Shown here in pieces: positions 1 to 13,100 of a stretch of 64,000 nucleotides of DNA. Positions within the stretch are counted from its first letter, which is position 1; the number at the start of each line of letters is the position of its first letter. Below the pieces are notes generated by a model, which saw only the letters and a program-made list of their open reading frames with translations, had not been told where the DNA came from and made no database searches. The position numbers and the translations under genes are program-made. This stretch comes from Litoditis marina (taxonomy: Eukaryota > Nematoda > Chromadorea > Rhabditida > Rhabditidae): assembly GCA_964036275.1 (NCBI GenBank), contig OZ038433.1, positions 3,780,013-3,844,012 on the forward strand, read 5' to 3'.

Positions 1-363
1 AATAATATCAAAAATTTTGCATAATCAAGCTGTAACTGAGTTGACAACGTATTTGCAAATGGCGCTCACTACTGTAAATAGCACGACAACGGTGGTTCCA
101 ACTACATAATGTGCGGTGACAAGCCAAAAATAATGGGTTTAGTAGGGGGTTTGTTTCACGAAAATCAGCCAAAACAGTATATCCTACTCTGTTCGGCTGT
201 CTCTGTAGTTTTTTCTACTCACTGTTATATAAGCATAGTTAGAAAATAGTGTTGCGTTGATTACACATCAAGCTTGGTACAAATTGAATTTGGAAAATCA
301 GTTTGAACTAGAGTTTCAAGTTGTGCCACAAATAGTTTGCGATTCGGTAACCAGCCTGCTGAC

Positions 364-2112
364 CTGGTGTCGCTGGATGGAGATGTAGGTTATTGTCCAG
401 ATACTGGCGCAGTTCGACGCCAGCAGCAAGGGAGACAGCAAACCCGTGGACAGATAGGCTAGTTGACCTGAATTAACAGAATGTACTGATGTACTACGTA
501 GGACTCGGGCAGGTTGAAGCAGTGCACGTTCGCTTCTACACTTTTTGCAGTTAGATCCTGTTTCTTTCCGTTCGTAATTTTGCCACATCAACTACGCTTG
601 TGAATCAAACTACAATGCAGCAACAGAAGATTTCTCCTTTATAATTTTTGATTTCGCGTTGATGGATGTTTATAATGTTCAGATACTCAGATTCAGATAA
701 GAATACTATAATGAAAAACGGACATGAATTATACAATATTAATCCAAACAACAAACTTATACTTATTCAATTATTAACTCAAACTACAATGTTGGAGGGC
801 ACTCAACTAATCGATCATCACCGAGTTCTCCGAAAAGCTCTTTGAATTACGATTTATGTTGATTGCCGTATTTTATTGGGACAAACCAAACACCGATACT
901 CGTTCTTAGAATTGCGATAAATTAGAAACTGAATGGCTTTCTACGATGACGTTTCCATTCCATGTTTCCTCCGTTTGTTGGTTAAAAAAGTGAATACAAA
1001 TTTGGTAACTTTTATATTAAGGTGAGGTGGTGAAATTGGAGGACTGCCATGAAACGAGTTTTCGGAAAAAACAGGCAAAAGTTCTATAACGGTTTTCTGA
1101 AATAGTAACTTGAACAAGTAAGGGAGTACTGATAATTATAAAAAATTCTGGAAATCATATTAATCTGACCAGTTATGGGTAATGTGATGTTAAAACGTGG
1201 TACATTTTGTCTGTTCCTCAGAACAAAACCTGTTACCTTACTAAATACTTCTCAGGTATCTTTGATAGAATTATGTTTCACATGAAACTTAGAAATGAAG
1301 CCACTCACTCAGACTTCCGAAGCCGTCGGCTCCAGTGAAGTCGTGTAAGGCGGGGAGGAATAGAACGAAGAGCGATAGCAGGAGCTGGAGCAGATCACAG
1401 ATGGAGAGCACAATGAGAGCAGGAACTATGGGATGGGAGCGGTGGGAGGAGAAGACCAACAGACAGGCCCAGTTCAGAACGAGACCTGTAAACTTACGAA
1501 TCGAATAAAACATTTTTTTACACAATAATTAATACTAAAAAAAGAAAAACACCTATTTTAAAGACACGCTGACAGTATGCTTGTTAAAGGGGATATGACA
1601 GGAACTGAACCTCGTGTTTTGCGCTCTACGGTTTATTCCGTCGCTCCATTGCAAATGCGCTACAAAACAAATTTTTTGTTGTTTTTCTGGAACATCTACT
1701 CACAACCCATGTGCACATATTCTAAAACATGGTTTTTGGGGGCATTTGCATTGGGGTTTAAAATTAACCATGGAGCGCAAGGCACGAGATTCGGTTCCTG
1801 TCAACACATCTTCAACATGTTACTACTAAAATGCTGTTGGCCTATCAAGTTTTTTTCCGAATAGAAGACTGACATTTGTTCATGTCCCCTTTTGAATGAA
1901 ATGAGAGAGGTGTTTTGCTTTCTTAACGATATATTGAGATTGGAAATACCTTTGTTTCACTCGCAAACACGGGGAATGTATGTATATTTAACTAACTATA
2001 AATAAACTATAAAATATGTTCACTCACCAACAACACAAACCAGTGGCAGAAGAAAGAGATCTATGTAGCATCCTAGAATTCGGTAGCCATTGTCCTCGGA
2101 AAAGCACATCCA
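364..2112 (-). CDS. Rhodopsin-like GPCR, partial (TM1-TM3 exons)
   Basis: Three minus-strand exons join in phase: 2028-2112, 1309-1485 and 364-467. The first encodes an acidic N-terminal stretch (WMCFSEDNGY) running into TM1. The second completes TM1 (GLVLNWACLLVF), then gives a short loop and TM2 with HPIVPALIVLSICDLLQLLL; the LSICD core is typical of TM2 in class A receptors. The third gives TM3 and ends in ISIQRHQ where DRY would normally stand, as in divergent nematode peptide-receptor-like GPCRs. Introns are about 540 and 840 bp. The start codon was not found upstream of 2112, and TM4-TM7 were not found between 1 and 363, so they probably lie beyond the left edge. The alternative is a pseudogene fragment, although the three exons carry no stop or frameshift. 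Confidence 0.6.
468..1308. other. GPCR intron 2 with half-copies of the TGTAGTTTGATC repeat
   Basis: This AT-rich intron holds two isolated ends, CAAACTACAA near 605-615 and 779-790. They match the terminus of a short inverted-repeat family found across the window. I see no exon here. Confidence 0.4.
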
Positions 2113-2954
2113 CTGAAAAGTTTAATTCGTGAACTTCGAAAGAATAATGATAAATTTTCATCAGAAAACAGATTTCAGGGGCTATTCGAGTGTCCAAGAT
2201 ACGAATGTACGCAAAAATAATCAATATGTTTCCATTCACGTTCGCGTTTTGCAAAAGTGGAGAAAAGTACTAATGGAGAGTTGTTATTAATGATAATGAA
2301 ATTCATTCAATCATGTGGGCCGAGAACAAATTAAGATGACGAGATCGAGATGAATGAAGCATATTAAATTTAGTCGTTATTATGAGAAAGAGTAAAGTTG
2401 AAAGATTGAAATTGGAATTAATCATGCAATTCCTGCACCACGTCATGTTTATGTGAGGTGGTGGAAGTACAATTTCATAGTCTCGATTTCCAAATATGCC
2501 CAATAAATATTGTTCTAAACTTCAACATAATGTTGAGAAGTAGAAATGCAAATTTGCCTATTTATCACAAAAACATTGGAAAACATTTCAAATAGGAATA
2601 CAAGAAATTGGCATGAACCGGTGAATGAACTGAGGCGAAAGGTGATACAAACTGATACATACCTACAAAAATACACTTTTATAGTCGTCCCACGTGTCTC
2701 TCCCCATCCCATCGAAAACCGTGTGACATTAGTCAATCTTAGAGATCATGAAGCACTGAGATAGCCTTATGAACTATGATGAGGGAACGCCCATAAATGC
2801 CCCAGCCAGTTGGGAGATCGAATATTATACCAATTAGACTCAATTTGATTTAGTAAACTTTTGAAATTAAAAGAGGACAATTAACGAGAGTTTGGACGAT
2901 GGGCATCGAAAATCCGGAGAGCCAAGGTCAAGACTGAGAATCTACGAAAATTGT

Positions 2955-3981
2955 ATATAAGACGCTCCAATCTAAATGGTTTCGGAAATCAGGAAATCCT
3001 AGTGATTTCATGAAATTTTTAGGATGAGACTTTTAACCATCGAAGAGTTATCACTTTTTTAAAATTATTTCTGATTGGACATCGGGTAGTCCCCATTTAT
3101 TTGAAGTTTAAACTAAAAACCAAACGATCGAATCGCTGTGTCCCGATTCAGGAAATTGAAAAAAAGTGTGTCACAAAAAATTGCAGTTTTCACAAATCTC
3201 TCAAAAAATTGTGTCACAATTTTTCACACTTCAATTTTTTGGGCACAATTTTTCACACTTCAATTTTTTGGGCCCAATTTTTCACACTACAATTTTTTGG
3301 GCACATTTTTTCACTTTTCCAAATATTGTACATGTTCCAGCAAGAGAGGTTATTACTGAACCACTCGCGCGATACTAATGTTTCCTTCCATACCCCCCTG
3401 ACTGCGCCGTATCTAGTATTGGCGATTAGAGCAATGAGACGCAGAGAAACGAGCGCGCATTGAGGGCATCGCCCAATTAGAGAAAGAGACGTAGATAAAG
3501 AACAGGCGAGACAGATCCGCAGGATTTGAAACCATAACAAGATACGGATCATTGAGAGCTGTGTCAAAGAGTATCACAGCATTATCGCGCGAGAGACATA
3601 CAAAGTGCAAAGTACCTCTCTTTAGAGAAACAAATGTGTCACAATTTTTCACACTTCCATTTTTTGGGCACAATTTTTCACACTTCAATTTTTTGGGCCC
3701 AATTTTTCACACTACAATTTTTTGGGCACATTTTTTCACACTGTTTTCAACTGCGAAAACGTGTGTTATAATGTTCTGAAAGGAAAATAATTGTGGCAGA
3801 GGATTTCGAAACATACAAATATTCGGTAGTTTTATCTGCGCTCCAAATGAGAGCGACACAAGATTTAGAAGAATTGGACATTTCAGAAAAAATATCGGAC
3901 AAGTCTGATGATGCACAATATTTTGAGGTTTTCCAAGAAATTATCTAAAATGGAAACCATTTAGATTGGAGCGTCTTATAT
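2955..3981. mobile_element. Non-autonomous DNA transposon with 29-bp TIRs
   Basis: Bases 2955-2983 (starting ATATAAGACGCTCCAATCTA) are perfectly repeated in inverse orientation at 3953-3981, bounding about 1,027 bp. Inside are two directly repeated blocks (about 3213-3317 and 3636-3741), each built of near-identical units of CACAATTTTTCACACTTC and AATTTTTTGGG. The core between them has its own shorter inverted ends, with CTCGCGCGAT near 3363 and its complement near 3585. No transposase-like reading frame is visible, so the element would need enzyme supplied in trans. The flanks allow a TA target-site duplication but do not prove it. Confidence 0.8.
3213..3741. repeat. Paired direct blocks of a ~33-bp minisatellite
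   Basis: Two blocks of about 105 bp carry the same ordered series of units. The variants GGGCAC, GGGCCC and CACACTAC fall in the same order in each, so the second block is a segmental copy of the first rather than independent expansion. They flank a roughly 300-bp core inside the TIR element. Short frames across this region are translations of the repeat, not genes. Confidence 0.75.
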
Positions 3982-4327
3982 GTACTAAGGGCAAACAAAA
4001 AAATGCAATTTATAACCAGAAAGAGATGTGCTTCTCAGAAACGGAATAAGCTCATTCATGGTTTGCTCAGGAAAAGGAATATTCTTGCCAGCTCCGTTTG
4101 TAGTTTGAACGCTGCATTGCTGTGGTTGTAACTCGAAGGTATACACAGATTCAGAAACGAGTCGTTGCGCAAGAGCCGAGGGAGGGGACTTTTCCTCCTA
4201 TATGTGATGTTTCTCCCAACATCGAGAGATGAAAAATACATTTTTTTTTTCTAGCTAATAGATACTTGGAAACGATGTCACACTGTACCAAACTTTGATC
4301 TAGGAAAATCACCGAAGAAGAAATAAA

Positions 4328-4460
4328 TGAGGCCGAGAGAGAGCGTACGAGTCGAGGGAGAAAGGACGAGAGAGAGAGAAGAAGAGAAAGAGAGACGAAA
4401 AGAGAGAGAGGGAGAAAAAAAAAGAGAGAGAAAGAGAAAGAGAAAGAGAAAGAGAAAAAA
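4328..4460. repeat. GA-rich purine tract
   Basis: About 130 bp of almost pure purine, (GA)n and (GAAA)n on the plus strand. It lies directly upstream of a small open frame at 4466. Similar short GA tracts occur near 8550, 13215, 14890 and 21205, with a CT tract near 47810. Confidence 0.8.
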
Positions 4461-4465
4461 CAGAT

Positions 4466-4705
4466 ATGGATATCAACGTAAGCAGAACAAAATATATGAA
4501 ATATAGAGAAGGTTCAAACCCGAAACCTCTAAATATGACGGGGGCTGAATGGGTGGAATTGAGAAGATTTCGTCTGAAGGAAAGAGATAATTTGCAGATG
4601 GGTCCTTCCGCTTCCCTTATGAGGCTGAGACAAAAATACTTTCAGAAAAAACGGAACAAATTAAGACAAATAAGAAATACAGCACATTTATATGACACAA
4701 CGTAG
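4466..4705 (+). CDS. Small basic ORF, doubtful
   Basis: A 79-codon frame starts at ATG 4466, just after the GA tract, and ends at TAG. The product is rich in Arg and Lys, with MTGAEWVELRRFRLKERDN in its middle. It looks more protein-like than nearby frames, but I recognise no family and see no splice acceptor at the start. It could be one exon of a larger gene or a chance frame. Confidence 0.15.
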   Translation: MDINVSRTKYMKYREGSNPKPLNMTGAEWVELRRFRLKERDNLQMGPSASLMRLRQKYFQKKRNKLRQIRNTAHLYDTT

Positions 4706-5492
4706 AGGATTCCGAGGTTATTTCATTTTAAATTACATGAGAAAACATAGTTCATAGATTGTCCAAATTATAGTGATACATAACGTTAAAGCTCAACGAA
4801 AACTTTTCTAGCAAAACATACATGTGAAATAGAAAATGCTGAATTACTTGTTTTGACGTTTCCCATTATGTTGTGTTGTGTTACGATCACGCTAACAACA
4901 ACAAATGAATCTCAATTCACAGCCTGAGATAGAGATATATCTTTACACCTGAACGAACTCTAATTAGTTCATTCACCTAAGGTGTTTTTATGAACACAGT
5001 TTTCTTCGAAAGTGAACCTTGATTTGAGTGTGAGAAAATGTTTTATAGCAAGAAAAGATAAAGACGCAAATTCTAAAACTAACATCCTGAGGGAATCCTC
5101 GGGGAGAGTCCTAAAAACACGTTCGCAACATATTTGTTTGTTTAAGGCGAGAAACGTCAAGTTAATTATGGCGGGCCAGCGAAGATTAGTTTTCACCCAT
5201 CGGGTTGAAGTTCAAAGAATGGTGCTGAGTTTCGGAGAAAACCTGAACGGTTTGAGTTTGAAACAGCTACGGTGGGAAGTGAAAAAGCATATAATTATCA
5301 GATTCGGTATCGTCTAAACTTAGAGATTTCTTTCGAACTCGTGACGTATGTAAATGAAATAACTGTGAAAAATAAATCACTTCCTTCAGCGACAACAAAA
5401 AGCGCAACATCCATATATATATCAGTTTATCGGAATTCAAGACCTTTTTGAATGAACAAGCTAATATTTGAACGCGAGCCACACCTCACCAG

Positions 5493-5671
5493 GCAGCGTA
5501 GCAATCCCTAAAAAATCTCATGAGATACCTCATGAGCTAGTCGCGTGAGCTTCTCATGAGATTCTATTGATTGCTATGCTACAACATTGAGAGTTCACGA
5601 GGAGCTCATGAGGTATCTCGTGAGAAACTCATATGAACTTCTCGTGAGATCGGAGGGATTGCTACGCCGCC
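5493..5671. mobile_element. Small TIR element (MITE), CATGAG-rich
   Basis: The ends read GGCAGCGTAGCAATCCCT and its near-perfect complement AGGGATTGCTACGCCGCC, bounding about 180 bp. The interior is dominated by CTCATGAG and CTCGTGAG palindromes, which let the whole element fold back on itself. A shorter relative with CGTAACAATCC followed by CTCATGAGAAG lies at about 33433-33535. Confidence 0.7.
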
Positions 5672-7091
5672 AGGAAAAACCAGCCTTTTTCGAGGGTGCA
5701 CACTTACAAGCGCGACAAAAATAACGACAACGTTGCAATGCACAGAACAACAACCGATTCATCAACGAATTCGTTATTTCTTTGAACTCCGGCAGTCGAC
5801 AGTCGAAATTTCTGCTGTTGCCGCAAGGAAACTTCGTTTTTTTTTGCTTGGTTTTCCAATAAGAAAACAGTACAGCAAAACACAAAGCAAATTTTACGAG
5901 AGCAAGCAGTTATCAGAAATTAATTGAATGAGTTTCTGCTTCACATTTTTCTCAGAAGAGGCTGATTCAGTATACAGCTCCACAGGCTGAGATTAGAAAC
6001 ACAAAACGGAGCAGCTCACGCACGATTTGTTCTTTTTGTAAATTGTTCCTTCACTTTTCGTACAGTTGCTAATTACTCTCTATGAAATACGTCACTACAA
6101 GTGACGTTTAAAAAGTAAACAATTCAAGTTAGTTCAAGATTCTAAGGTTGTCCTTTGCTTCTGAATCATCAACGCTCGTGACTTGACAGGGAAAACATTT
6201 TCGACTGAGTAATTTCTCCGGTCAAATGCATTTATACTAGGTGATACATTAGTAGTGGTGTTATTGAATATACTTCCTCGATGACGATAGTACTGAAAGG
6301 ATACACTTTTTGTAGTTTCATTCAAAACAAATAGTACAGTTAGATTTGTCAAGAAAACAGTTTCGTAACTCGAGTGACTACCGAAAACAAAAATAACAAA
6401 TTGCACTTTCTGGTGTGGCTTTATTAACAGTGTGGTGAGAGAAAAATTTCATTTTAGTTAGGGATTACATGAAAATCGGACATCAACTATCTAGAATCTC
6501 ATCAAATACTTATCAAAGGTCTTCGCAGTTAACTAATGAATTGAAGCACCTACGTTATTCTTTTATAAATGTAGTTTCGCCAGACTCGAACAAGAATTGT
6601 ATTGAACAGAAGTATAAAATTTTTGTATAGAAGAAAAGTATCAAATTATACTGAAGTTATATAGTAAAGCGAAGAGAATATATTTCTGATTCGAATATTC
6701 AAAGTACGCAGTGTTTTTAGAAGGTTCAGAATGGGAAACAGTGTTTTTCGAATGTGATTCCAAAAACGAGAACATCTAAATTATGCTGAACGAACTTGAA
6801 TCCAAATGCGTCCATAAATCATTTGGACGAGAATTCTCCGGGGAACGAAAGTCAACTCGCTACCAGTTATTATAACCTATATCAGAAAGTTTGCAGAAAG
6901 TTATAAAACTAACTTAACTTACTGTGAAAACTGCGGCAACTTTAAAAATAGTGGTCTTCATTCCAAAACGTGTGTGAAAATTCGGCCTACCTTTTGGTCG
7001 ATATTCTGAATAGGCTGGTTATCCCCAGTATTCTGAGTTACTAAAAGTTGGTGATGTATTGCAGGGTATCATGGTATAGCTACAGTCTTTG

Positions 7092-7175
7092 TAGTTTGAG
7101 ATAACTTTGATGTGAAATGTGAACAGATGTTCCAGGAACGTCAAGACAGTGCAACTACAGCTAGAGTGACCAAAC
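7092..7175. repeat. Divergent copy of the TGTAGTTTGATC family
   Basis: TTGTAGTTTGAGAT at the left and CCAAACTACACG at the right bracket about 80 bp. This matches the terminal pattern of the intron repeats listed at 19769, 27611 and 32057. Confidence 0.45.
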
Positions 7176-8819
7176 TACACGTAATCGGAATGAAGACATA
7201 AACCGCATGAAAGCATAAGCGAAGTCAGCACTAAACAAAACATCATATGACCTCGTGTTCGGTCTAACAAGAAAACCAACAATGCATAAGCGAAGTGTTC
7301 ATCAATTCATCACCATAGCGGTAAGTTCATGTTTAGCGGAAAGTTCATGTTTTACATGAATACGTATTATTCTTTACACACGCTCAACGTCACACTCACG
7401 TTTTTTTCATTGACATTTATGCTTACGAGATAAGCTAAAAAGACATATGCTGGCGAGAACAGATAGCAGTTAAATTCTACCATTCCGTTCTTGGACGTTC
7501 CCTAAACCAATTTCCAGATTTTTATGATTGCGGAAGTTGGACTTTCAAGATCTTTTTGTTGATATGGAAGTGAGGCTTCCGTATTGCATGAAACACACAG
7601 ACACAAAGAGGTCTGCGACAACGACTTCAAGTGTTTCCTTCTCACGAAGTTGAGAATCTAGGCTAACATATTGAGATTTATATCAGACTTGAGAAAGCAG
7701 AAAACCAGTATGAAGTTAGAAAGCATATTCTCCACATGAACCAGAAATCTAGAGTCACGTCCAATTTTATGAAATTGCCAGTCACATAGATTGTTCTCAC
7801 CCAAGTTGAAAGATTTGCAGAAAAGTTGTAGCAGTTTTTTTACGAGTGCCAGAGTTTGAGTGTTTCTCTATGACGTGCACGAATGAAAATTGCAGCTGAA
7901 AATTAGTTTTCGAAAACTAGTATTTTCAAATAAATGTTTGGAACAGTTTCAAGGCTTCTCTGTGTGTGACATGGGAACAAATAGAGGCCAGAACTTAATA
8001 TAGAGTGCAGTTCACAAAAAAAGACTAGGAAGTGCCACCTCCTTAGAATATAGGTGAGTCTACAAACTGCGATTTGCAATAAGCAATCAGGCAAGTAGGA
8101 TGATATATCCGCCGTTCACCATAGCAATCTCAGATAATCTACGGCGCCAGTGAAACCTTGTTGTCGGCAACTACTTTCTCGCACAAAAACTTCTTTCGTT
8201 TCCGCATATTAATTATACAGTAGACAGCCACGGAACAATTGGACCGAACATGAAAAACACAACCAATAGTGGATTTATGGAAAATACATTCGACTAGCGT
8301 TGACACTCGACGTCAGAAAACATGAAACACAGAAACGCTGGTTGAATACAATATCTCAAAGTGAAGTATCGTCTGGTGTTCATGAAGTTAGGTACATTTA
8401 AATTCTAAGAAACCAAGTTACACACGAAAAGTTTCATTAAAATTAAAAAATCAAAGCCTGAACGGCAATTCGATTCGCTTTACGATTTTTCAACACTAGG
8501 TGTCACGGCGGGTCATATCAAATGACAAGGCAAAAATGTGACATTCCAAATAAAAGAGAGAGAGAGAGAAGAGAAGGAGTACGAAAAAATGCTGTTGAAA
8601 CATGAAACTTGTGAAACACATACCACAAACTCCAATAACGTTCACTGATAATGTGCTAGATTGCTGGTGTTTCTCCTGTTTTTACGTGATTTTTCCCTTT
8701 AGTATAGTTCATGAATCATTGTGTAAATCAAGGCAAATCATTGTGTATATAAATAAGTGAACAAAAACTTTTTTGGCTCGGAGTAAAGCAGTGATACGAA
8801 GAAATTAGTGCAATGTACA

Positions 8820-8858
8820 TTCGAACAGAAACATATTCATTCGAACAGAAACATATTT
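8820..8858. repeat. Tandem duplication of a 20-bp unit
   Basis: TTCGAACAGAAACATATT is present twice, head to tail. There is no coding context. Confidence 0.7.
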
Positions 8859-9339
8859 AGAAAATAGAACTTTCAAAAACACAGACAGAATTTCAAACAC
8901 CGTAATCTGCGAAATTGCCAAAGCTGTGGCGAGTGATCGCCGCGTGACAATTGCTGACAGACATATGACAGAAGGTTGGTAAATCGAATTAATCAAGTAT
9001 AATTAATTGTAAATTTATTGTTATTGCTGCAATGAAATAAGCATTAGCATTTGCAATGGGGTGTTCGAGAAAGACTTGCAAAAATCCACATGAGCTCCAT
9101 GGTCGGATCCGGATGTTTCGGTAACTTTTTTGAAAGTGCGTGTTAAATAAGGGACATAGAAGGCAGAGAGAGAACCGGAACTTCTACGCTGCATTGACCA
9201 CTGCTTGAACCACTAAACTAAATAAGCACAGATTCGATTTGGTCGCGCATCCAGGATACGCTTGTGGCGTAGTAATTTCCCAAACCGTGCAAAAACTGAC
9301 GAAATAGCCCACCGATTTCACATTGATAGCAATATTTTT

Positions 9340-9425
9340 CACGTGCGACTTTCATAGTTCACGTGAAAACTGTATAGCTCACGTGAGAACTACCGAGCTC
9401 ATGTGACAGTTCCATAGCTCACTGG
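9340..9425. repeat. Short CTCACGTGA array
   Basis: Four degenerate units of about 20 bp contain TAGTTCACGTGAAAACT, TAGCTCACGTGAGAACT or close variants. Each has a CACGTG-type palindrome (an E-box core). With no gene nearby it is best read as a minisatellite. Confidence 0.5.
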
Positions 9426-10075
9426 ATAACTGCAGGTATCATCGAAGTGACAAAGTGGTTTGAATAGAATAGAACTACAAGTCAGATAGATATTTTCAAA
9501 GACTACAAACAAATAGTAATAAACATCGTTGTTATCATGGTAACAAGAAAGAACCAAACTATTTTTGTTCGGAGCAATCAAACAAATCCGATAAACATTG
9601 CAGCGGGAAATTAGTAAACAAGTAGTTTTTGGAAAGGTCCTGAGAGCGTGATGAGAGATCATTTTTCAGGAACCAGGATTGAGATGAATGAGCTGTCCGC
9701 CGACATTTAACAGCTTCGAAAACGCATTAACCCGCAGAATGTCAGCTGTTTTCTCTAGTTTCGGGGTGAACTTTCACATTTAACACACGGCAGATAGCAC
9801 TCGGGGGCTGCCGCGGAATGACTTGAAAGACCGCGTAGTAATCTTCTTACGGCCGGTGAGACCACCTCTGGTCAGGTAACCAGGTCTGATATTGTTGAGG
9901 TTTTGAACAACTCCAATATTGGATTTTTCAAAGTGTGCGTTAATTTCATGTTTAAAGTGAAAACGTAGAGTCCTGTGAAAACGCTGGCAGCCTAAAATAC
10001 AGGAGAAGATGCAGGCTTAAATACTGGTGTCGAATTAGCCTGCTTCTCCTTATGAATTCCAAACAGTACAGGCGA

Positions 10076-10137
10076 CATCTGGCTGACCCCGGTATTTTAA
10101 GTTGCAGAATTGGCGAGTCCGGTATTTTAAGTTGCAG
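10076..10137. repeat. Direct duplication, CCGGTATTTTAAGTTGCAG
   Basis: The 19-bp word CCGGTATTTTAAGTTGCAG occurs twice, about 30 bp apart. Nothing else explains it. Confidence 0.65.
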
Positions 10138-13100
10138 CGGTTTTTCAGAGTCTGAAGCATGTGCTATAACATCAAAGTAATCTTCACAGAGCCTGCGTGA
10201 CTTCACCGTATTCCGGTAGCTAGAAAAAAGTTTATGTGGCTTCTTCCATTTGTCAAAATGAAGAAACTCACTCCTTGTGTTTACAAATGAGCAATTTTGG
10301 TTACAACTTTGGTTGTTTCTCGTATCTCAGTGAGGGAGTGAACTTCATAGGCAGTTCTACCGGTGTTCTTAATAATTAAACCGTCACACGGTCGGCCATA
10401 CAGTTAGTAGCAATCTAATCGAACGAAATCGAATATTTGACCCGGGTGTGGTTGTTTCTTAGGCTAAGTGTGATCTTTGTTCCATATTTCAATATGCAAG
10501 AACATGGCGTGGAAACATGAAATATTTCTCGAGAATTAGTCGATCAAACGTTTATTCGCTACATTGGCGATTTTCACTAATAACCGAATAAAATCCGGGG
10601 ATCGAAGTGGTGTATTGAATTGCCGTGTGTCTTTTAACTAACCTATAAGCTAAATACCACTCATTACAAATTGAAGAGATTATCGTTGTGCGTCTCTTAT
10701 TTCTATCAAAGTTTCAGTTTGTTATTCACGCGCCCTGATGGAAATGTGATCCTAAACACGTCCATGCACATAGAGAGCATAGAGAGTACATATACGGTTT
10801 GTTGAAGACTGTTTCGGAATTGTGTGAATACGTTTCGCTTGACCTACGCTACAATTACGATAGTAGGAACGTTCATGATTAGCGTTTAGCAAGAGCATAA
10901 ATTGACCAAATAAGGAACTCAACTATATTTTCCGGCACGGAGGCATTTTTGATAATTATCCCTATCTAATTGAAGGCGTCCGCCTGAATAATGCACCAGG
11001 TCTGGCCGGCTTGAATTTTTGAATTTTGAACGCTGCACCCGGATTATAGTTCCACAATAATCACGTAAAACGTGAAAAGAGTATTCTTCTGTACTTTTTT
11101 TCTTTTTCTGATGTATTCGACGTAAAACTTGATATGACATTAGGGAAAAAACCCTATACATAAACATCTAAGAACCGTTCGGTTTCCTTTGGTGAACGTC
11201 GCTATCAGCAAAAGCAGTACGGAGGCCGCTGTGGTTTTAAATAGTATTGTTGGTACAGCAAACCATAGAACATCGGTGAAACAGTGGTGTACCAGTAGAT
11301 ATCTTAGAAGTACAACTTCTTTGACTGTTTCACGACCTTTTCCCGATGGTATGTAAACACATTAATGGCTTCTCATAACTCGGCTCGAGATGTCATCTTT
11401 TTGACGTTTTTATGAGGTGAGAGACAACAAAAGGGGGGCAACTGTCCGTAGTAAAGACCACTCATACACTTCCTCAGAGAAGTTGAGAAAGAAAACTAAA
11501 CGAGCCCGATTAAATAATTTTTTTGGTCCTGTATAAACTAACTCAGCAAAAGTGACCGTTTCTCACTTTCCACTTTTATGAAAGTAGACCGAGATATCAA
11601 TGATGCAGTTAATCTCATAGCTCGAAACGTGAGCTAAACAAATATTATAGAGTTACGAAAACCGTTATGTTCGTCTTCAATGAGCGAGAGAGTGGGACTA
11701 GAGAGCATATAAAAATCAGGCACATCAGAAATTAACTACACAGTACACTTGCCCTATCAATGAAGAAAAGAAAATACATATCTGTAACTGCTGCTCATTC
11801 GTGTGTAAGTGCAGGGAGTTGGTCTGTTGATCTTTGAACTGGCATACATAGGAATGATCTACGAATAAGGCGGCGAATAAAGAGCCCCGACTCTGAATTG
11901 AAATAATAATTCTTCTCTCAAAATGAGCCCAGCGATTCTTCGAATAAAGCGAAAGTGATTTAATATGAGTACATTCCCAACCACTACTACTCTAATCGGG
12001 AGATTGTGCATAAAGTAAAAATCAATAATTCAAAAAGATATTGGATTTTAATGAATTTTACTATTTCAAATCCTTACTTAATATGTCATTACTTTTTACT
12101 CATGTTAACTAACTATTATCATTCAGTTTTCAATAACTATTCATTCAGTTTTCAATAGGAGCATAAATGGTTAGCGAAAATGGCGAATTGAACAATCTCG
12201 GGAAAATTAACGGAAAAATTGGAAGTTAACAAACTCAGAACAATCATTGTTCCGCAATCTAGAAAATTAGCAATGAAAACCACCATAAATTGTGAACTGT
12301 AACTTTTTGTTTTGCAACGGGTATATCAATCATCTCTGAGTACTGTCGTTTCCAAATAATGTGACTGATCATAATCTGCAGGAAATACTGCAAGGTTTCT
12401 AGAAAGTTCCAATAACACAAAGGTTGCCGCCTCTTATCTAGACGAGAAGGCTGCGGAATTCGGCAACCAGAATAAGTCATTCAAAACTGAAAGTCATTGA
12501 AGTGAAAGTCATTTAAAAATGAAAGTCATTAAGTACAGAAACCGCTGAGAAGCAGAAATAAAGTTTCCAAAATTTTTCTTTATTTTTCTTTTCTCAAATC
12601 CTGACTAAAATAGAACGAATGACTTTGACTTTCAATTTCGAATGACTTGTTCCTGGTACCGCGAAGTTCGCTAAAGTCTGTTATCTAGGGTCGGTTTTTT
12701 TTTAAATCGAACTCATACGGTATATTTGTAGTTTGGTCCCAGTCATTATCGGTGAAAATTCGTGAAGAATTGCGTTCATTAAGATCAAATTCACAAGAAA
12801 AGTTTTTGTCCCACCCTATAGCAAAAGGTTGAACGTCCACTAGTTCTATCAGTAGTTACGTCTTTTAAAGGGTAGGGAAAGTATAGTGGTTGTCCCCTGA
12901 CTCTAGTCTCTGTGGACAATGGCGTGGGTATTATGGGATAGTCGCTCACACACTTCTAATCCAGAGACTTTTGGAATAAACGTACAAGGGTGTAATGGGT
13001 TTTTTCATCAGACGTAGTGAAAAGGTATAGAGTCGATCAATTTATACTCGTTTGATCTGATAAATTTCGGATTCTTCTCAATGCCTCGGATCAAACTACG

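Noticed and set aside
1..300. Next GPCR exon (VSAICKYVVNS reading on the minus strand after TTTACAG near 80)
   Set aside because: Entering in the phase left by the TM3 exon gives an immediate stop, so it cannot be joined.
3101..3916. Open frames of 69-120 codons across the minisatellite
   Set aside because: They exist on both strands and in several frames because the repeat lacks stops; composition is that of the repeat.
9340..9425. CRISPR-like or operator array
   Set aside because: Units are degenerate, there are no unique spacers, and the context is eukaryotic.
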